A stretch of DNA of 64,000 bases, from NCBI GenBank assembly GCA_964440495.1, contig CAYTSD010000002.1:1-64000 (forward strand). Direction: 5' to 3'. This document shows positions 1 to 7,664 of the stretch, piece by piece (the first letter of the stretch is position 1; each line of letters opens with the position of its first letter). The notes beneath the pieces were generated by a model. That model ran no database searches, was not told the DNA's origin, and saw only the letters and a program-made list of their open reading frames with translations. A program made the position numbers and the translations under genes. Origin of the DNA: Benthortus sp964440495 (GTDB lineage: Archaea; Thermoproteota; Nitrososphaeria_A; Caldarchaeales; Wolframiiraptoraceae).

Positions 1-897
1 TCATGGTTCTATAGAATACACCCTATCTTCAGGACGCCTACAAGGGCGATCCTAGTCTTCGGGCTCGTTGGAACCCTTCTAGCCTTCACGGGAAACATCC
101 CATTCGTCGCAGACCTCTACAACTATGGAGCCCTCATCTCCTACCTCATACTGATGCTATCCCTAATCAAGCTTAGAAACATTGAGAGGGAGGTTTACAG
201 GCCTTGGAAGATTCCAGGGTCGATAATTCTCTCAATTGCTGGAAGAAATGTTGAGATACCGCTCATAGGTGTTGGAGGCCTTATAGGGACGCTTACACTC
301 TTCATCCTAACCCTCCTCCTACATCCAGCGGGCAGACTCTTCGGAACACTCTGGCTTCTCCTAGGACTCCTAGTATACGCCGCCTATAGGAGGAAGATCG
401 GGCTTCCAGTCGCAGCCTCCTTGATGAAGGATAGGGTCTCACCCATCTCTCACATCTATGAGGTTGGACTACTTGTACGTCCAATAGATGACCCGCAGAC
501 GGTCGTAAACACCGTGCTCCGCGGAGTCGATAGAAGGTTTAGGATCACGTTGATGAGCATTCTGGAGCCTAGAGCCTTAGCTATAGATCCTGGAACCATT
601 AATGGAAGCATTCAGCTTGAACGTATGGCTCAGGAGTCTCTCGAAGATTTGGAGGAGATCGCTAAAATGCTTAGGAAGAAGGGCTACGAGGTTAATGTCA
701 GAGTCTATGTAGGCGACCTAGAGAAGATTATCGACGCCCAGCTTGAAAGGGAGCGGCTTGACTTCATAGCGGTCATTAGAAGGTTTACTGGTAAGGCCAA
801 GCTGGAGAAGGTTGTGGAGGAGAGCGGTCTACGTAAGATTATATCTAAGCATCCTGGGAGGATTATGGTGCTTAGGAGGGTAAGCGAGGTTGGGTAA
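1..897 (+). CDS. APC-superfamily amino-acid permease with C-terminal UspA domain (5' partial)
   Basis: The frame is open from base 1, so the start lies before the window. Visible residues begin in a permease: a membrane helix (bases about 50-105), a charged loop, another helix pair (about 130-165 and 215-390), then a soluble tail of about 150 residues (from base 430) that resembles a universal stress protein domain. APC permeases import amino acids or related cations, and Usp tails on such permeases are known regulatory add-ons. The stop codon overlaps the start of the next gene by 8 bases, suggesting one operon with the RAM and UspA genes. Substrate cannot be told. The first internal ATG at 154 is not a credible start because it falls within the membrane domain. 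Confidence 0.85.
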   Translation, partial: SWFYRIHPIFRTPTRAILVFGLVGTLLAFTGNIPFVADLYNYGALISYLILMLSLIKLRNIEREVYRPWKIPGSIILSIAGRNVEIPLIGVGGLIGTLTLFILTLLLHPAGRLFGTLWLLLGLLVYAAYRRKIGLPVAASLMKDRVSPISHIYEVGLLVRPIDDPQTVVNTVLRGVDRRFRITLMSILEPRALAIDPGTINGSIQLERMAQESLEDLEEIAKMLRKKGYEVNVRVYVGDLEKIIDAQLERERLDFIAVIRRFTGKAKLEKVVEESGLRKIISKHPGRIMVLRRVSEVG

Positions 898-1162
898 GGA
901 GGTTCTAGCAATACTGCACGTCTTCGTGGACTCATCGAAGCTTGAAGAGGTTGCCCGCAGGATAAGTGAATTGGAGGAGTCAGTCGATGTTTACGAAGTT
1001 ACTGGAGAATTTGACGTAGTCGCAGTCGTGAAGGCTGAGGATGTGACGACCTTCAGACGCCTCCTCAAGGATAAGATACTGAAGATAGATGGAATTAAGA
1101 GCACCGTGACCTCCATGGTTCTATACACCCATAAACGTGGGGGAGAACTGGTGAGTGAGTGA
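890..1162 (+). CDS. Stand-alone RAM (Lrp/AsnC ligand-binding) domain protein
   Basis: This 90-residue protein starts with TTG at 890, overlapping the permease stop. It has the beta-alpha-beta-beta-alpha-beta pattern of the Lrp/AsnC effector-binding domain, including the characteristic VYEVTGEFDVVAVV segment (about residues 33-46), but no DNA-binding helix-turn-helix. Such stand-alone RAM proteins form oligomers that bind amino acids. Its position between an amino-acid permease and a UspA protein suggests an amino-acid sensor for the transporter; that role is inferred from context. Confidence 0.8.
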   Translation: MGKEVLAILHVFVDSSKLEEVARRISELEESVDVYEVTGEFDVVAVVKAEDVTTFRRLLKDKILKIDGIKSTVTSMVLYTHKRGGELVSE

Positions 1163-1580
1163 ACAATACCTCCATAAAATCCTAGTAGCGGTCAAGGAGA
1201 ACTTCAATAAAGAGGCGTTTCTCTCAGCGATGCATCCTATGAGCGGTAAGGTTCACCTAGTCTTCTATCACGTCGTTGAGCTACCGCTAACCTCACCCAT
1301 GTATAGAGATCTCATCGAACCAGTCTTGGATGAGCGGATGAAGAGATTTGAGGGCCTTGTCGAGTGGGCTGAAAGACAGGGATTCAAGGCATCACTTAAG
1401 GTTGTGCCAGCCAGAGACGCCGCATCATCAATCATAGAGGAAACCTACAGGGAAAGCTATACGCTCATAGTTGTGCAGAGGGTTAAGAAGGGTTTAAGCG
1501 AGAAGCTCCACTTAGGATTATCCGAAAAACTCATACATTCCCTCAAGCTACCTATACTTATTCTACCGCCTATTGAATGA
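1155..1580 (+). CDS. Universal stress protein, UspA family
   Basis: This 141-residue protein starts with GTG at 1155, 8 bases inside the preceding gene, so it is translationally coupled. It has an N-terminal beta strand ILVAVKE, a central segment with HVVE, and a C-terminal SEKLIHSLKLPILILPP that matches the Usp fold. The usual ATP-binding G-x2-G-x9-G-[ST] motif is not clear in the C-terminal part, so nucleotide binding is uncertain. It is the second Usp module here, the first being fused to the permease. Together with the RAM protein it forms a compact three-gene transport and sensing module. Confidence 0.8.
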   Translation: MSEQYLHKILVAVKENFNKEAFLSAMHPMSGKVHLVFYHVVELPLTSPMYRDLIEPVLDERMKRFEGLVEWAERQGFKASLKVVPARDAASSIIEETYRESYTLIVVQRVKKGLSEKLHLGLSEKLIHSLKLPILILPPIE

Positions 1581-1601
1581 GGATGAAAAGAAAATGGAGT
1601 A

Positions 1602-1718
1602 TTAGAATTCCTCTTCCTCTTCTTCCTCCCACTCCTCGTCGAATTCTTCTTCCCATTCTTCCTCCTCTTCCTCAGCTTCTAAGAAGACAGTATCAGCCCT
1701 CATGGCCCCTAACGTCAT
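1602..1718 (-). CDS. Possible short, extremely acidic protein (Glu/Trp/Phe-rich tail)
   Basis: The frame runs downstream of the GNAT gene and ends in a glutamate block with regularly spaced aromatic residues (EEEEEEW, EEEF, DEEW, EEEEEEEF). ATGs at 1718 or 1703 would give 38 or 33 residues. A TATA-like stretch (ATATTTAAG, about 1733-1741) lies just upstream on the minus strand. The longer frame back to 1814 runs through the GNAT gene and is not credible. Function unknown; it could be an acidic tail peptide or chance GA-rich sequence. Confidence 0.35.
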   Translation of the reverse strand: MTLGAMRADTVFLEAEEEEEEWEEEFDEEWEEEEEEEF

Positions 1719-1746
1719 TTGCTGGCAGCTGATCTTAAATATTTTC

Positions 1747-2262
1747 TCAGCTTCTTCGGAGGATAGGCTTCCAGAGTGCCACAGAGTTCTCCCTTTGGAT
1801 ATCGGGTATATCATAGTATTTTCTTAGAATCGGGTCTGAGTCTGCGGCCAGTCTATAGCCGTGCTTGCTGTAGAACGCTATGGCCCAGTAGGCGTCTCTA
1901 TAGGTTCCTACGATGAGTGTATCTACCTTGCCTTCGGATACTACTATTTCTTCGACATGGTTTAGGAGAGCTGTCCCAACACCCCTTCTCTGATACTGGG
2001 GCTTAACATATGCGTGGCGTACAAGGGCTACGTCGCCCACATACTCATAGCCGATAACCCCGATTATCTCCCCCTCAACCTCAGCTACGAAGAACCTTAT
2101 CCTCCTCCGCTCCCTCATAAACTCCTCAGCCGTCATCTGAGGCTCTCTATAGACGTGGGATGGAAGCACCTCCCGATAGGCTTTAGCAGCCTCATTAATC
2201 ACTCTCAAAGCCTCTACGACATCCCCTTCCTCCATCTCCCTAATCCTGAAGCCTTTCAACAC
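1747..2262 (-). CDS. GNAT-family N-acetyltransferase
   Basis: This 171-residue protein has the GNAT acetyl-CoA motif A, QYQRRGVGTALL, at about residues 89-100, preceded by strand VRHAYVKP and followed by a motif B-like AIAFYSKHGYRLA near residue 130. Members transfer acetyl from acetyl-CoA to small amines, antibiotics or protein N-termini; the substrate here cannot be inferred. The start at 2262 is the first ATG and leaves 52 bases to the divergent DUF116 gene. A TTTAAG element near 2281-2290 could serve as a promoter. Confidence 0.88.
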   Translation of the reverse strand: MLKGFRIREMEEGDVVEALRVINEAAKAYREVLPSHVYREPQMTAEEFMRERRRIRFFVAEVEGEIIGVIGYEYVGDVALVRHAYVKPQYQRRGVGTALLNHVEEIVVSEGKVDTLIVGTYRDAYWAIAFYSKHGYRLAADSDPILRKYYDIPDIQRENSVALWKPILRRS

Positions 2263-2314
2263 CCTCCTAAGAGGAAGCTAATGTTTAAGAACCCTTAAAT
2301 GATTTTTACCTCCG

Positions 2315-2929
2315 ATGCCATATAGATTCACCTTCGACCTGACGAGGCTTCCTAGAGAGCTTTTCCAAGAGATTGCTAGAATAACCTACGATAAGGGTGT
2401 TCATAAGAAGGTTGGGCGGGTTGTGAGAGAGCTTGTCGACCGCTTCAGGGTTCATGAGCTGACAGGCCTAAACTTCTCCGACGCGATAACGCTTCTAGAA
2501 GACTTCATCGATATACAGGTCTCGAACCTCGTCAATAGGGAGAGGTTTCTAAGCAAGTCTAAGAAGGTTCTCTTCCTCCCACACTGCGCACGTAAATACA
2601 TGGACAGCCGCTGTAAAGCAATCTTCGACCCATCGATACCCTCCTACAAGTGTCAGCACTGCTCCCCAGACTGCCTAATCAACCAAGCCACCAGACTCGC
2701 TGAGAGTAAAGGATATGATGTCTATGTCCTGCCAGGGGGCTCCTGCATACCCAAGATTCTCCAGGCTAAGGGGTATGAGGCCGTCGTGGGGGTGGCATGC
2801 GGAGAAGAGGTCAAACTCGGGATAAAGGTTGCCGAGAAATTCAACATCCCTGTACAAGCCGTCCCCCTACTCAAGAACGGGTGCGCGAACACTTGGTTCA
2901 ATATAGAGACCCTTAAAAAGATACTCTAA
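2315..2929 (+). CDS. DUF116 family protein
   Basis: This 204-residue protein matches the DUF116 pattern: cysteine-rich CARKYMDSRCKA (about residue 91), C-x2-C-x3-C (about 114-120), a GYDVYVLPGGSC segment, GVACGEE and a C-terminal LLKNGCANTWF. The conserved cysteines suggest metal or Fe-S binding. The family is widespread in anaerobic archaea and bacteria and has no established function. It is convergent with the nuclease gene; no partner gene is adjacent. Confidence 0.85.
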   Translation: MPYRFTFDLTRLPRELFQEIARITYDKGVHKKVGRVVRELVDRFRVHELTGLNFSDAITLLEDFIDIQVSNLVNRERFLSKSKKVLFLPHCARKYMDSRCKAIFDPSIPSYKCQHCSPDCLINQATRLAESKGYDVYVLPGGSCIPKILQAKGYEAVVGVACGEEVKLGIKVAEKFNIPVQAVPLLKNGCANTWFNIETLKKIL

Positions 2930-2943
2930 AACTATGTTAATGT

Positions 2944-3034
2944 TTTGAGGAGGCTGCCGTGTTAAGCCCTCTGCGACCCTATGGCTCATCACTTCTCAGA
3001 GTGAGCAACAGGTTCTTCATCGGGCGCCTCCATC
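2944..3034. other. Convergent intergenic region with long inverted repeat
   Basis: Between the 3' ends of the DUF116 gene and the nuclease gene, GGAGGC (2948-2953) can pair with GCCTCC (about 3025-3030), inside which GCCC can pair with GGGC and TCACT with AGTGA. The whole could fold into one branched stem on either strand. The simplest reading is a shared bidirectional termination region; a small structured RNA is possible. A GTGATGA box and a CTGA on the minus strand resemble parts of a C/D sRNA, but the last D box is absent. Confidence 0.3.
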
Positions 3035-3742
3035 TCAGTCTTCCCTAGTTTTTAGTCTTTCAAGGAGGGTGCCTAGACTCAGCCTCCTCGGAATCTTCAC
3101 CGACTCATGTCTTAGAGTGAAGTAGGAGGATTCAAGATACTCTAGTAGGCCTCTGAGCTTCGAGATTGGGGCGAAGACGTGGCCTCCGAACTCGAGTCTA
3201 GACGGCTTGTAAAGTGTCAGGACGAGTGGGATTAGAAGCGTCTCCAAGTCTCCCCCAACCTCTTTCAACGCCTCCGCCAAAGCCTTAAGCCGCCTCTCCT
3301 GCCCCTCAACTATAACCTCCTCCTCCGATGGTGTAGGGGGCTTCGACCAATGCTTACAGTCGATTAACAGGATAATGCCTCTTCTGTAGGCCAGTAGGTC
3401 TATCTGATACCTCCGGCCACGGGTCTTGAACCTAAGGTCTCTAACAACCTCGTATCCAGCCCTCTTGAATGCTTCGGCGGCCGCCTGCTCAAACTCCCTC
3501 CAATCTAGAAGGCGGGCGACCTTCTCGGGGTCTACCCCAAGCTCAAGAGCCCATAGGGCAGCCTCTATCCTCGGGTTGGAGGGGCTTTTCAGCGAGAGCT
3601 CCCCGAGAATCTCCGAGGCCAGCTCTTTGGAGACCAGCGCCTCCTCCGCAACCCTCGTTACGTTGGCTTCACATCCTTCTCTACTCAGCTTAAGGAAGAC
3701 GGTTAGAATTCTCCCAACAGTCTCTCTAGAGGAATAGGTCAT
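3035..3742 (-). CDS. PD-(D/E)xK superfamily nuclease (Mrr/resolvase-like)
   Basis: About 235 residues when started at ATG 3742, which limits overlap with cofE to 17 bases; the upstream ATG at 3784 would overlap by 59. The N-terminal 80 residues look helical and winged-helix-like. The C-terminal half carries the restriction-endonuclease-like core: an acidic helix (EFEQAAAEAF), then QIDLLAYRRG and LIDCKHW, giving D-x(12)-D-x-K near residues 115-130. Such proteins cleave DNA in repair, recombination or restriction. No methylase or helicase is adjacent, so an orphan house-keeping nuclease is likelier than a restriction system. Confidence 0.75.
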   Translation of the reverse strand: MTYSSRETVGRILTVFLKLSREGCEANVTRVAEEALVSKELASEILGELSLKSPSNPRIEAALWALELGVDPEKVARLLDWREFEQAAAEAFKRAGYEVVRDLRFKTRGRRYQIDLLAYRRGIILLIDCKHWSKPPTPSEEEVIVEGQERRLKALAEALKEVGGDLETLLIPLVLTLYKPSRLEFGGHVFAPISKLRGLLEYLESSYFTLRHESVKIPRRLSLGTLLERLKTRED

Positions 3743-4484
3743 CTTCCTCGCTCCTCGGAATCGCTGAGGCAGGTATCTCTCCACCCTTATACCTGTAGCC
3801 TCTGATTATTGCCGCTGGAACCCCCTCGTCAGCCTGACCCATCACGAGCTCGGCTGCCGAGGCAAGCTCATCCGCGACACAGATTACCTTTGAGCGTAGA
3901 ACTCTTCCATAGAGGTCTTTTTCCCCGCGTCTGTCGAGGAGGGGTTCGAGACCTGAGCACCCTATAGCCACGTTTATCGCCCCTCTCCTTAAAGGTCTCC
4001 CATGGGTGTCGGCGACTACAACGGCTACATCAACCCCCCTGAGCTCCCTAACCCTCCGCCTAATCCTAGCGGCTGAGCCGTCAGGGTCTATGGGCGGGAG
4101 CGCAACAAACCCCTCACCCACGTTGCTGAGATCTACTCCAGCGTTTGCGCAGATATGGCCTCCATAGGTCTCGGAGATTATTATACGGCGCGCCATCCTC
4201 ACGATCCTCCGCGAGGAGCGCAGTATGGCCTCAACGTGCCTCGGATCCTTCCCAAGTCTTTTGGCAACTTTCTCCGCAAAGTTTGAGGGAGTGTAGTCTG
4301 AGAGCCTCTTCACCCTTCCCTCAGCCTTCGAGACAACTATCTGCGAGATGACAACTATGTCTCCAGAGTTTATTCCAACTCCAAGCCTCTCAGCCGCCTC
4401 AACAATGAGTTTCCCGAGGTCATCTCCCTCTCTAATTAGGGGAAGACCGGTAAGCCCTATAATCTCAACCCTAGAGCCTTCCAA
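3726..4484 (-). CDS. cofE: Coenzyme F420-0:L-glutamate ligase
   Basis: CofE adds gamma-linked glutamate to F420-0 using GTP. The 252-residue protein is full length for the archaeal stand-alone enzyme and shows family segments: GLPLIREGDDLG near the N-terminus, GDIVVISQIVVSKAEGR, the ICANAGVDLSN loop, VVVADTHGRPLRRG and the C-terminal CVADELASAAELVMGQ. It is the only F420 gene in the window and implies that the organism makes F420. It overlaps the downstream nuclease gene. Confidence 0.93.
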   Translation of the reverse strand: MEGSRVEIIGLTGLPLIREGDDLGKLIVEAAERLGVGINSGDIVVISQIVVSKAEGRVKRLSDYTPSNFAEKVAKRLGKDPRHVEAILRSSRRIVRMARRIIISETYGGHICANAGVDLSNVGEGFVALPPIDPDGSAARIRRRVRELRGVDVAVVVADTHGRPLRRGAINVAIGCSGLEPLLDRRGEKDLYGRVLRSKVICVADELASAAELVMGQADEGVPAAIIRGYRYKGGEIPASAIPRSEEDDLFL

Positions 4485-4514
4485 GTCTCATCGAGGCTTT
4501 TCAGGCTTCTCAGC

Positions 4515-4697
4515 CTATAACCATGTCTGAAGCAGCGGGCATGTGGAGAAGGAGAGCTTGAAGAACGCTTTAACGGTTGGGGCAAGCTCCCTCACCAGTA
4601 ATGCCAACCCAACCGTCGCTAGGAGTATCGTGAAGAAGATTAGGAATGTTGCGACGACTGCCGCGGCGTCCCTGAGACTTATCCACCCAACCCTCAT
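4515..4697 (-). CDS. Small single-helix membrane protein, unrecognised
   Basis: A 60-residue frame with a strongly hydrophobic helix of about 28 residues beginning after residue 10 and short flanks, positioned between livF and cofE on the same strand. A TTATAT element lies about 30 bases before the ATG. The general shape (one helix, short basic N-terminus) resembles small archaeal membrane subunits, but I do not recognise a family. The opposite-strand frame is a shadow. Moderate support only. Confidence 0.45.
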   Translation of the reverse strand: MRVGWISLRDAAAVVATFLIFFTILLATVGLALLVRELAPTVKAFFKLSFSTCPLLQTWL

Positions 4698-4740
4698 TCT
4701 AAGCTTCTCCCACTCCTCACCGAGAATATAACCCTATTCT

Positions 4741-5451
4741 TTATGCGCCCATCCCCAGATAGAGTCTGGCGAGCTCGGGGTGTCCGAGAAGCTCCTGGGG
4801 GTCTCCCTCGAAGACTAGTCTACCGCTTACTAGGAGGTAGGCCTTATCACCTATCTCGAGCGCTCTCCTAGCATTCTGCTCAACTAGGATTATCGTCATT
4901 CCGAGGGCGTCCCTTAGCTCAACTATCTTCCCCAGAACCTCCTTAGCTATCTTGGGTGCGAGGCTTCCAGTAGGCTCGTCGAACATCATAACCTTAGGCT
5001 TCCTGATCAAGGCCATGGCCATGGCCACCATCTGCCTCTCACCCCCGCTTAGGGTTCCAGCCTTCCTCTTCCAATTCCTCTTAATTATCGGGAACATCTC
5101 CGCAACCTCCTCTATTCTTCCAGCAACCTCGTCTCTAGGAAGGGTGTATCCAGCCATAGTCATGTTCTCGGCCACGGTTAGGTTTGCGAAGACGTTGTCG
5201 ACCTGCGGGAGGTAGGCGACGCCCCTCTTCGCGACCTCGTGGGGTGGGAGGCCGACAAGCTCTCTCCCATCATACTTGATTGAGCCTGAGTAGATTGTTG
5301 TAAGCCCGAAAATGGATTTCAGGAGCGTGCTCTTCCCGCTTCCATTCGGCCCTACTATCACGTTTATCTTGTTGTCCTCGATGAGCATGTCTATGTCGAA
5401 GAGGACGTGCAGCCTCCTATACCCGGAGTTCAGACGCTTTATCTCAAGCAT
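4741..5451 (-). CDS. livF: Branched-chain amino-acid ABC transporter, ATP-binding protein LivF
   Basis: The 236-residue ATPase has Walker A GPNGSGKST (about residues 35-43), the LSGGERQ signature, Walker B VMMFDEPT and the H-loop region typical of LivF, which pairs with LivG on LivH/LivM. The YLPQVDNVFANLTVAENM segment is characteristic of the LivF subfamily. It lies 9 bases downstream of livG, in an operon livJ-livG-livF on the minus strand. Substrate is probably branched-chain amino acids, though the HAAT family also carries urea, amides and other amino acids. Confidence 0.93.
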   Translation of the reverse strand: MLEIKRLNSGYRRLHVLFDIDMLIEDNKINVIVGPNGSGKSTLLKSIFGLTTIYSGSIKYDGRELVGLPPHEVAKRGVAYLPQVDNVFANLTVAENMTMAGYTLPRDEVAGRIEEVAEMFPIIKRNWKRKAGTLSGGERQMVAMAMALIRKPKVMMFDEPTGSLAPKIAKEVLGKIVELRDALGMTIILVEQNARRALEIGDKAYLLVSGRLVFEGDPQELLGHPELARLYLGMGA

Positions 5452-5460
5452 TCTCCCCCT

Positions 5461-6225
5461 TCACTCCCCCAGATACGCTTCTATGACCTTCGGATCCGCC
5501 ATAACCATCTCAGGCTTACCCTCCGAGACAACCACCCCGTTAGCCATAGCGTAGACATAGTCCGTATACTTTAGAGCTATCTCAAGCCTATGCTCTATTA
5601 GGAGGAAGGTTACTCCAAGCTGCTCCTTAAGCTCCCTGAACCTAGCGAAGATCTCGTGGGCGAGGACGGGGTTCACCCCAGCCGCAGGCTCATCCATCAT
5701 GAGTAGCTTCGCGCCGCTCATAAGGGCCCTCCCAACCTCGAGAAGCTTCATCTGCCCCCCACTCAAGGTGCAGGACTGCTGATCCCATAGGTGGCCAAGT
5801 TTAAGGAGTTCAAGCATCCTGAACGCCTTCTCAACCGCGTCCTCCTCCACATGCTCCCAAGACTCCCTGAAGAGAGACTTAACGAGGCTCTCACCAGGAT
5901 TCCCCCTATAGGCAACCAAGAGGTTCTCCAGAACAGTTAGCTTCGTGAAGGGCTGCGGGATCTGGAAGGTTCTAACAGCTCCCAACCGATAGATCTCGTG
6001 GGGTGGAAGCCCAGTTATATCTCTCCCCTGGAAGAAGACTCTTCCCGAGTCAGGCTTATAGACCCCTGAAACAACGTTGATGAGCGTCGTCTTCCCAGAG
6101 CCATTGGGCCCTATAATCATGGTTATGGCTCCTTCCCTTACGTTTAGGGTTACCCCGTTTAGAGCCCTGACTCCGCCAAATGTCTTGACAACATTCTTGA
6201 CGCTAAGTATCGCTAAGTTCTCCAA
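5461..6225 (-). CDS. livG: Branched-chain amino-acid ABC transporter, ATP-binding protein LivG
   Basis: The 254-residue protein has Walker A GPNGSGKTT, a LivG-type insert between Walker A and signature (residues about 95-130), the signature LSGGQMK, Walker B LLMMDEPAAGVNP and the C-terminal YVYAMANGVVVSEG. It forms the second ATPase of the importer. It follows livJ by 42 bases and precedes livF by 9, so the three are probably co-transcribed from the TATA element upstream of livJ. Confidence 0.93.
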   Translation of the reverse strand: MENLAILSVKNVVKTFGGVRALNGVTLNVREGAITMIIGPNGSGKTTLINVVSGVYKPDSGRVFFQGRDITGLPPHEIYRLGAVRTFQIPQPFTKLTVLENLLVAYRGNPGESLVKSLFRESWEHVEEDAVEKAFRMLELLKLGHLWDQQSCTLSGGQMKLLEVGRALMSGAKLLMMDEPAAGVNPVLAHEIFARFRELKEQLGVTFLLIEHRLEIALKYTDYVYAMANGVVVSEGKPEMVMADPKVIEAYLGE

Positions 6226-6267
6226 GTCATGGGGAGAAAAAAAAGGGGAGGATTAAAGGATTCTCTT

Positions 6268-7566
6268 CTAGGACCAGGTTACGGTGTCGGTTGCGAAGCT
6301 ATAGACTCCCGTGGCCTTCCATTCATAGCCGCCGTCAGTCTTAACTATCTCCCATAGCTCGTAGTCTGCGTAGGCTCTGTCTCCAGCCTCGTTCAAGGGT
6401 ATGAAGCCGCTTGCACCATAGTAGCGTGAGACGACATCCGGTAGAACGTTCTTGATCGCCTCGCCATCGTATTTTCCTGTAGCCATTATCGAGAGGGCGA
6501 TAGCCCATATAGCGTCGTAGGTATCGTAGGCATAGGCTTCAGGGGTTCTCCCAAGCTTCGCCTTAATCTTCTCCGTAAGCTCTTGGAACTTGGGGGTCTT
6601 CGTTGGGGTGAAGATCGGGTTGACGAACCTCACCTTCGCGCTGAACTCCGCAACCTTCGGCTCCTCAAGAAGCGCGGCAGACTTCGCGGTTCCGTCGCTT
6701 CCAAACCACTTCACTTGACTCAATACATCATAGTCGGCGACCGCTAGGAGGAGCATCTTGGCCTCCTCGAAGGCTATCAGCTCAACCATTATCTTGTCGG
6801 CTGATACCCCTGAAGAGATCAGCTCGTTGACCTTGTCGGCTAGGGTTGCGGCCTCGGCTGAGAACTCCGTCGCCTCAGGCGCATACCTTATCTCCGCTGC
6901 AACGGTTAGCCCCAGGCTTTCCGCGGTCTTCTTCGCCTCAGCCTCTAGACCGTCACCCCACGCGTCGCCTCTCCAGACAAAGATTATGTGTGTGACGCCT
7001 ACCTGTTTGGCGAACTTGGGGCCTATTGGTCCCTGGATTAGGTCGGTGGGGCAGAATCGGAAGATGTAGTCGTCTGGGATTCCGAGGGCTGGGGCCGTTG
7101 AGGAGGGGCTTATGACAACTATCTTGTTCGAGTCTGCATACTCCTTGAGGTTCTTCACGCTTGCGCTGGCCATGGGGCCGACAACAGCCTTAACACCCTT
7201 CGCGTATAGGCTCATAAGCTTCTCCAATGCCACGTCAGGCTTTGTCTCAGTGTCTTCAACTAGGAGCTTAAGCTTCCAGTTGGCTCCAGCCTTCGCTAGA
7301 AAGGCGTTAACATCCTCGACAGCTGTCTCGGCCGCAACCTTATTGTTCTCCCCGAAGGTTGCTAGAACCCCGCTCAAAGGAAGTATCGCTCCGATAGGTA
7401 TCTCGCCGCTCGGCCCCTTAGCTCCTGCCCCCACCGCTGGAAGCACGGCTGGCGCTACCGCGAACCCTATCCCAACGCCTATCAGTAGGGCCACAATCAC
7501 CGCGACGACCGCTATTGCTGTAGAGACCGCCTGCTTTCTCCTAAATGATTTTTTCTTTACCCTCAT
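6268..7566 (-). CDS. livJ: Branched-chain amino-acid ABC transporter, substrate-binding protein
   Basis: The 432-residue protein starts with a basic stretch followed by a hydrophobic segment (residues about 14-48) that acts as signal or membrane anchor, then a periplasmic-binding type I fold with GEIPIGAILPLSG, the FRFCPTDLIQGP motif near the hinge and YAYDTYDAIWAIA near the C-terminus. These are typical of Leu/Ile/Val-binding or amide-binding proteins. It would sit outside the cell, tethered by the anchor, and feed LivH/LivM. Confidence 0.9.
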   Translation of the reverse strand: MRVKKKSFRRKQAVSTAIAVVAVIVALLIGVGIGFAVAPAVLPAVGAGAKGPSGEIPIGAILPLSGVLATFGENNKVAAETAVEDVNAFLAKAGANWKLKLLVEDTETKPDVALEKLMSLYAKGVKAVVGPMASASVKNLKEYADSNKIVVISPSSTAPALGIPDDYIFRFCPTDLIQGPIGPKFAKQVGVTHIIFVWRGDAWGDGLEAEAKKTAESLGLTVAAEIRYAPEATEFSAEAATLADKVNELISSGVSADKIMVELIAFEEAKMLLLAVADYDVLSQVKWFGSDGTAKSAALLEEPKVAEFSAKVRFVNPIFTPTKTPKFQELTEKIKAKLGRTPEAYAYDTYDAIWAIALSIMATGKYDGEAIKNVLPDVVSRYYGASGFIPLNEAGDRAYADYELWEIVKTDGGYEWKATGVYSFATDTVTWS

Positions 7567-7590
7567 GCTTGTTTCTCGACACTCTTTAAG

Positions 7591-7600
7591 CCTTTATAAG
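7591..7600 (-). promoter_or_regulatory. TATA box of livJGF
   Basis: CTTATAAAGG on the minus strand is centred about 30 bases before the livJ ATG, the expected spacing for an archaeal promoter with a very short leader. A second element on the plus strand (CTTTTAATCC, about 7616-7625) could serve livHM, making this 98-base gap a divergent promoter region. Confidence 0.6.
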
Positions 7601-7664
7601 CTTTGCGTTTGGAATCTTTTAATCCTCATATTTGAGAGTGAGGAGACGGTTGGAGGGCTTCTAG

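Noticed and set aside
2944..3034. C/D-box sRNA on the minus strand (CGATGAA, CTGA, GTGATGA)
   Set aside because: The final D box (CTGA) is missing at the right distance and the C box is imperfect; kept only as an unspecific structured region.
3035..3742. Restriction-modification system with the nuclease
   Set aside because: The only methyltransferase is over 40 kb away and there is no helicase or specificity gene near; the nuclease is treated as an orphan.
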